NCBI RefSeq assembly: GCF_033118175.1
Contig: NC_083693.1
Coordinates: 29,459,981 to 29,523,980, forward strand
Length of the DNA: 64,000 bases
Direction of reading: 5' to 3'
Source: Dama dama
Lineage: Eukaryota; Chordata; Mammalia; Artiodactyla; Cervidae
Below are positions 54,689-64,000 of this stretch, one piece after another; the stretch's first letter is position 1; each line of letters begins with the position of its first letter. The notes below the pieces were generated by a model. The model was not told where the DNA came from and did not search any database. It saw nothing but the letters and a program-made list of their open reading frames with translations. Made by a program: the position numbers and the translations under genes.

Positions 54689-56931
54689 GGTGGCAGAGAG
54701 AGAGAGACAGGGTGGTGGAGTAGAAGGACTTGAACTTGTCTCCTCTCACGAAAACACCAAAATCACAACTGCTGAACAACCATCAACAAAAAAGGCTCGA
54801 ACCTACCAAAAAAGATACTCTACACCCAAAGACCAAGAAGAACCACAAGACAGGAGGGGCGCTTTCATGATGAAATCAAGTCCCACACCTGCAGAGGTTC
54901 TCCCACAGGAGTGAGGTCTGAACCCACATTAGGCTCCCAGCCTGGGGGTCTGGCATCGGGGGGGAGGAGCCCCCAGAGAATTTGGCTTGAGTGCAGGAGC
55001 GCCACAGGACTGGGGGAGACAGGTTCCACTCTCGAGGGCACTCACAAGGTTCCTTGAGCCCTGGGGCCCAGGGCAGAGCAGTGACTCCATTAGAGCCTGA
55101 ACCAGACCTACCTGCAGGTCTCAGAGGGTCTCCTAGAGGCGGGGGTTGGCTGTGGCCCACTGCAGGGGCAGGAACACCAGTGGTGGAGGCCCTGTGGTAT
55201 ATTCTTCAGCTGAGCTCTGGAGGCGGGGGTCGGCTGTGGTTCACCATGGGGACAAGGACACTGGTGGCAGACACCTCGGAAAATGCTCATTGGTGTGAGG
55301 TCGCTGTTTTTGCACCAAGACCTGGCCCCACCCGACAGCCTGCCGGCTCCAGTGCTGGCATGCCTCAGGCCAAACCAACAGGGTAGAAACAGTGCCTCCC
55401 ATCAGCACACAGGCTGCCTAAAACAGGAGCCAGCAGCCACCTACAAACCCCTCGACAGAGTCCTGAGCCAGAGGAAAAACCCTGCTCCACCCACCAGTGG
55501 GCAGGCACCAGTCCTTCCCATGGGAAGCCTGCACAAGCCTCTTAGACCAGCCTCATCCACCAGGCGGCAGATACCAGAATCAAGAATTGCAATACTGCAG
55601 CCTGAAGAATGGAGACCACAAACACAAAAAATTAGACAAAAGGATATGGCACAGAAATAGTTCCAGATGAAGGAACAAGATAAAACTGCAGAAGAACAAC
55701 TAAGTGAAGTGGAGATAGGCAATCACCTTGACTGTTCTGCCTATGTTTTATAAAACTCAGAGGAAAGCATAGGCAGAACATTCTTTGACACAGATCACAG
55801 AAGCATCTTTTTAGATCCACCTCCCAGGGTGATAAAAACAAATGGTACCTAATTAAACTTCAAAGCTTTTGCACAGCAAAGGAGACCATAAACAAAAAGA
55901 CAATCCACAGAATGGGAGAAAATATTTGTAAACAAAGCAACTGACAAGGGCTTAATCTTCAAGATATACAAATAGTTCATGCAGCTCTACATTGAGGGGG
56001 AAGAAAAAAGACAACCCAATCAAAAAACAGGCAGAAAAACTAAATAGACATTTCTCCAAAGAAGACATACAGGTGACCAGAAAACATGAAAAGATGCTCA
56101 ACATCGCTAAGTATTACAGAAATGCAAATCAAAACTAGAAGGCATCGCCTCACACCCGTCAGAATGGCCATCATCAGAAAGTCTGCAAACAGTAAATGTT
56201 GGCGAGGGTGTGGAGAAAAGGGAAACCTCTTGCACTGTCAGTGGGAATGTAAGCTGGTGCAACCATTATGGAGAACAGTATGGAGGTTCCTTAAACTAAA
56301 AATAGAACTACCATATGATCCAGCAATCCTACCCCTAGGCATATATCTGGAGAAAACCATAATTTGAAAAGATAAATACATGCATTCCAATGTTCACTGC
56401 AGCACTATTTACACTAGCTAAGACATGGAAGCCATCTAAATTTCCATCAGCAGAGAAACAGATAAAGACATGGTACATATATACAATGGAATATTACTCA
56501 GCTATAAAAAATGAATGCCAGCTGCAGCAATACAGACCTAGAGATTATCACACTAAGTGAAGTAAATCAGACAGAAAAAGACAAATATATGATATCACTT
56601 ATATGTGGAATCTAAAGAAAATACAGATGAACTTATTTACAGAACAGAAACTCATAGACTCTGAAAACAAACTTGTGGTTACCAAAGAGAAAAGGGAAGG
56701 GATAAATTAGGAGTTTGGGATTAACATATACATGCTACTACATATAAAATAGATAACCAACAAGGACCTACTGTATGGCACAAAGAACTACTCAAAAATT
56801 TGTAGTAACCTATACGAGAAAAGAATCGGAAAAAGAGTGGATATATGCATATGTATAAACATTCTGCTTCACACCTGAAACTAACAATGCTATAAATCAA
56901 CTATAAAATTTTAAAAATTATATTTAAAAAA
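54689..56931 (+). mobile_element. L1 with intact ends, internal deletion and fold-back junction
   Basis: Starts ggtggcagagagagagagac (L1 5' end) and reaches early ORF1 (aactaagtgaagtggagata, 55700). It then jumps to late ORF2 (gaacattctttgacacagat, 55777) and runs to the 3' tail. AAGCCAAAA flanks it at 54680-54688 and 56932-56940. At the jump a 13-bp inverted repeat TGTTCTGCCTATG (55733-55745) / CATAGGCAGAACA (55768-55780) sits across the junction. Most of ORF1 and ORF2 is gone. Confidence 0.85.
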
Positions 56932-56940
56932 AAGCCAAAA

Positions 56941-57154
56941 CATAGCAACTGGGTACCACATCTTAAAGGAAGTGACTGGTAGAAATCTGCATTTTTAAAC
57001 AAGTGATTCAAGTCCAGTTCTGGGCAGTGGCCTGAATGTGTTGACTCTAACAAGAAAGATCAGCACCTGATTTAGAGCTTGAGGTAAGGACTCCTTCACA
57101 GAAGGGAGCGTCAACACCACACCTTTGGGCAGGCCCCGAATCTCCTGGGTGTGC
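56941..57154 (-). other. KIF7: KIF7 3' UTR, proximal part
   Basis: Unique sequence between the KIF7 stop and the L1 target-site duplication. No repeat and no canonical AATAAA on the - strand is visible. Confidence 0.6.
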
Positions 57155-62992
<5,838 letters not shown>

Positions 62993-64000
62993 CTGGAGGG
63001 ACCGGGGTGCAGTCAGCACCGGGGCCTCTCCCTGAAGCATCACAGCTCCTTCCCCCGTGGTTTTCCCGGACCTCTGCCAGCCCCTAACACCTACAAGGGC
63101 TTCACGATGACTCTGTTCCCCCCAGTACTGTGGACATTTACTACTCTTCTTTAATTTGACTTATTTTTTAAAATAGCCTTCTCCATAGCAGTGACCCAGG
63201 GAGATTATGGGTTAACTAGTTTTCTTTTTACCTAACACATGCTAAAATAAATCTGTAACCTGAGCCGGCATACAACTAAGCCTCTAGAACTAACTTCCAT
63301 TTGTAGGCGATAGGACAAAGGAACAAGCTAAATGACACCATAAGGAAGCTAACAGACAAACCCAGAATATCTGGGATCTGGAACATTCCACAGGATGACT
63401 GTGCAAAGGTGAAAGAAGGGAGATTTCAGAGACCCAATGAGCCAATGTGTGGACAAGAACAGAGCTGCACAGACACTGTTGAAGAACTGCTTCTGTTCTG
63501 AGCACTGAGGGCATTGGTTTAGTTAGATACGCTAATAGCATTTTGGTTAAAATATCCAAAAAGAGGCATACTGAAAGGTGCAGGAATGAGATGACATGAA
63601 GTCTCAGATTTGCTTCAGAATATTTCAGCAAAAAAGGACTTCCCTGGTGGTCCAGTGCCTAAGACTCCATGCTCCCAATTCAGGGGCCCCAGGTTCAATC
63701 CCTGGTCAGGGAACTAGATTTGGCATGCCACAGCTATTAATGAGTTTGCATGTTGCAACCAAAGATCTGGCACAGCCAATAAGAATAAATTAAGAACAAA
63801 AAATTCCAGCAAAGAAAAAAGGGAGCAATGAAGCAAATGTGGGCCAAGCTTGGAAATACTAAATCTGAATGATAGGTATGTAGGGACTCTCATGTCTGTT
63901 TGCAATTGTTCCCAATATATTTTGTAATAAACTCACAGCTATTAAAATTAAAAAGATTGACCAGTCACCACCTAAAACCATCCCCTGCTCATTCGCCTGT
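62993..64000 (-). other. KIF7 intron 10 (partial)
   Basis: No further KIF7 exon appears before the window edge. 63140-63600 is AT-rich and looks like decayed repeat DNA I cannot name. Confidence 0.55.
63637..63802 (+). mobile_element. CHR SINE
   Basis: aaggacttccctggtggtcc to gatctggcacagccaataag and an A-rich tail. Confidence 0.87.

Noticed and set aside
54690..55660. Frames of 60-131 codons between TICRR and KIF7
   Set aside because: All lie in the 5' part of the L1 insertion and show only L1 or non-coding character.

Overview
This window is a vertebrate nuclear locus, almost certainly from a ruminant (bovid). Introns and intergenic DNA are packed with ruminant-specific retroposons: Bov-tA tRNA-derived SINEs, CHR SINEs and BovB (RTE-type) LINE pieces. 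Older L1, L2, MIR, MER and Tigger copies lie beneath them. Cattle, sheep, goat and related genera cannot be told apart by eye.

Two convergent protein-coding genes are present. TICRR (Treslin) is on the + strand and is complete: 22 coding exons from the ATG at 13178 to the TAG at 53522-53524. All junctions are phase-consistent and the joined CDS is 5,682 nt (1,893 aa). KIF7 is on the - strand, and only its nine 3'-most coding exons are in the window (62992 down to 57155, about 615 C-terminal residues). Its motor domain lies beyond the right edge. The pair and its orientation match the mammalian TICRR-KIF7 neighbourhood (human 15q26.1).

Layout. 1-12740: intergenic, no supported gene, dominated by SINE/LINE insertions including a 2.36 kb internally inverted BovB. 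12740-13177: CpG-rich TICRR promoter with five same-strand CCAAT boxes. 13178-53524: TICRR; intron 1 is 6 kb, introns 14 and 15 (4.3 and 7.2 kb) carry the heaviest repeat load, and a 2.1 kb exon 20 encodes much of the C-terminal half. Intron 14 holds an 11-copy, near-identical minisatellite built from a SINE tail, a CA repeat and the end of a Tigger transposon. 53525-54290: TICRR 3' UTR with candidate poly(A) signals. 54689-56931: an internally deleted L1 between the two genes. 57155-62992: KIF7 exons separated by short GC-rich introns; one 5' splice site is embedded in a 15-bp minisatellite. 63000-64000: KIF7 intron.

The genes act in different processes: TICRR in CDK-regulated replication origin firing, KIF7 in Hedgehog/GLI signalling at the cilium tip. 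They share only the intergenic spacer. I see no new gene system. The unusual material is structural: inverted retroposons, repeated use of one insertion target, chimeric satellite formation, a GC-AG mini-intron and a repeat-embedded splice donor.
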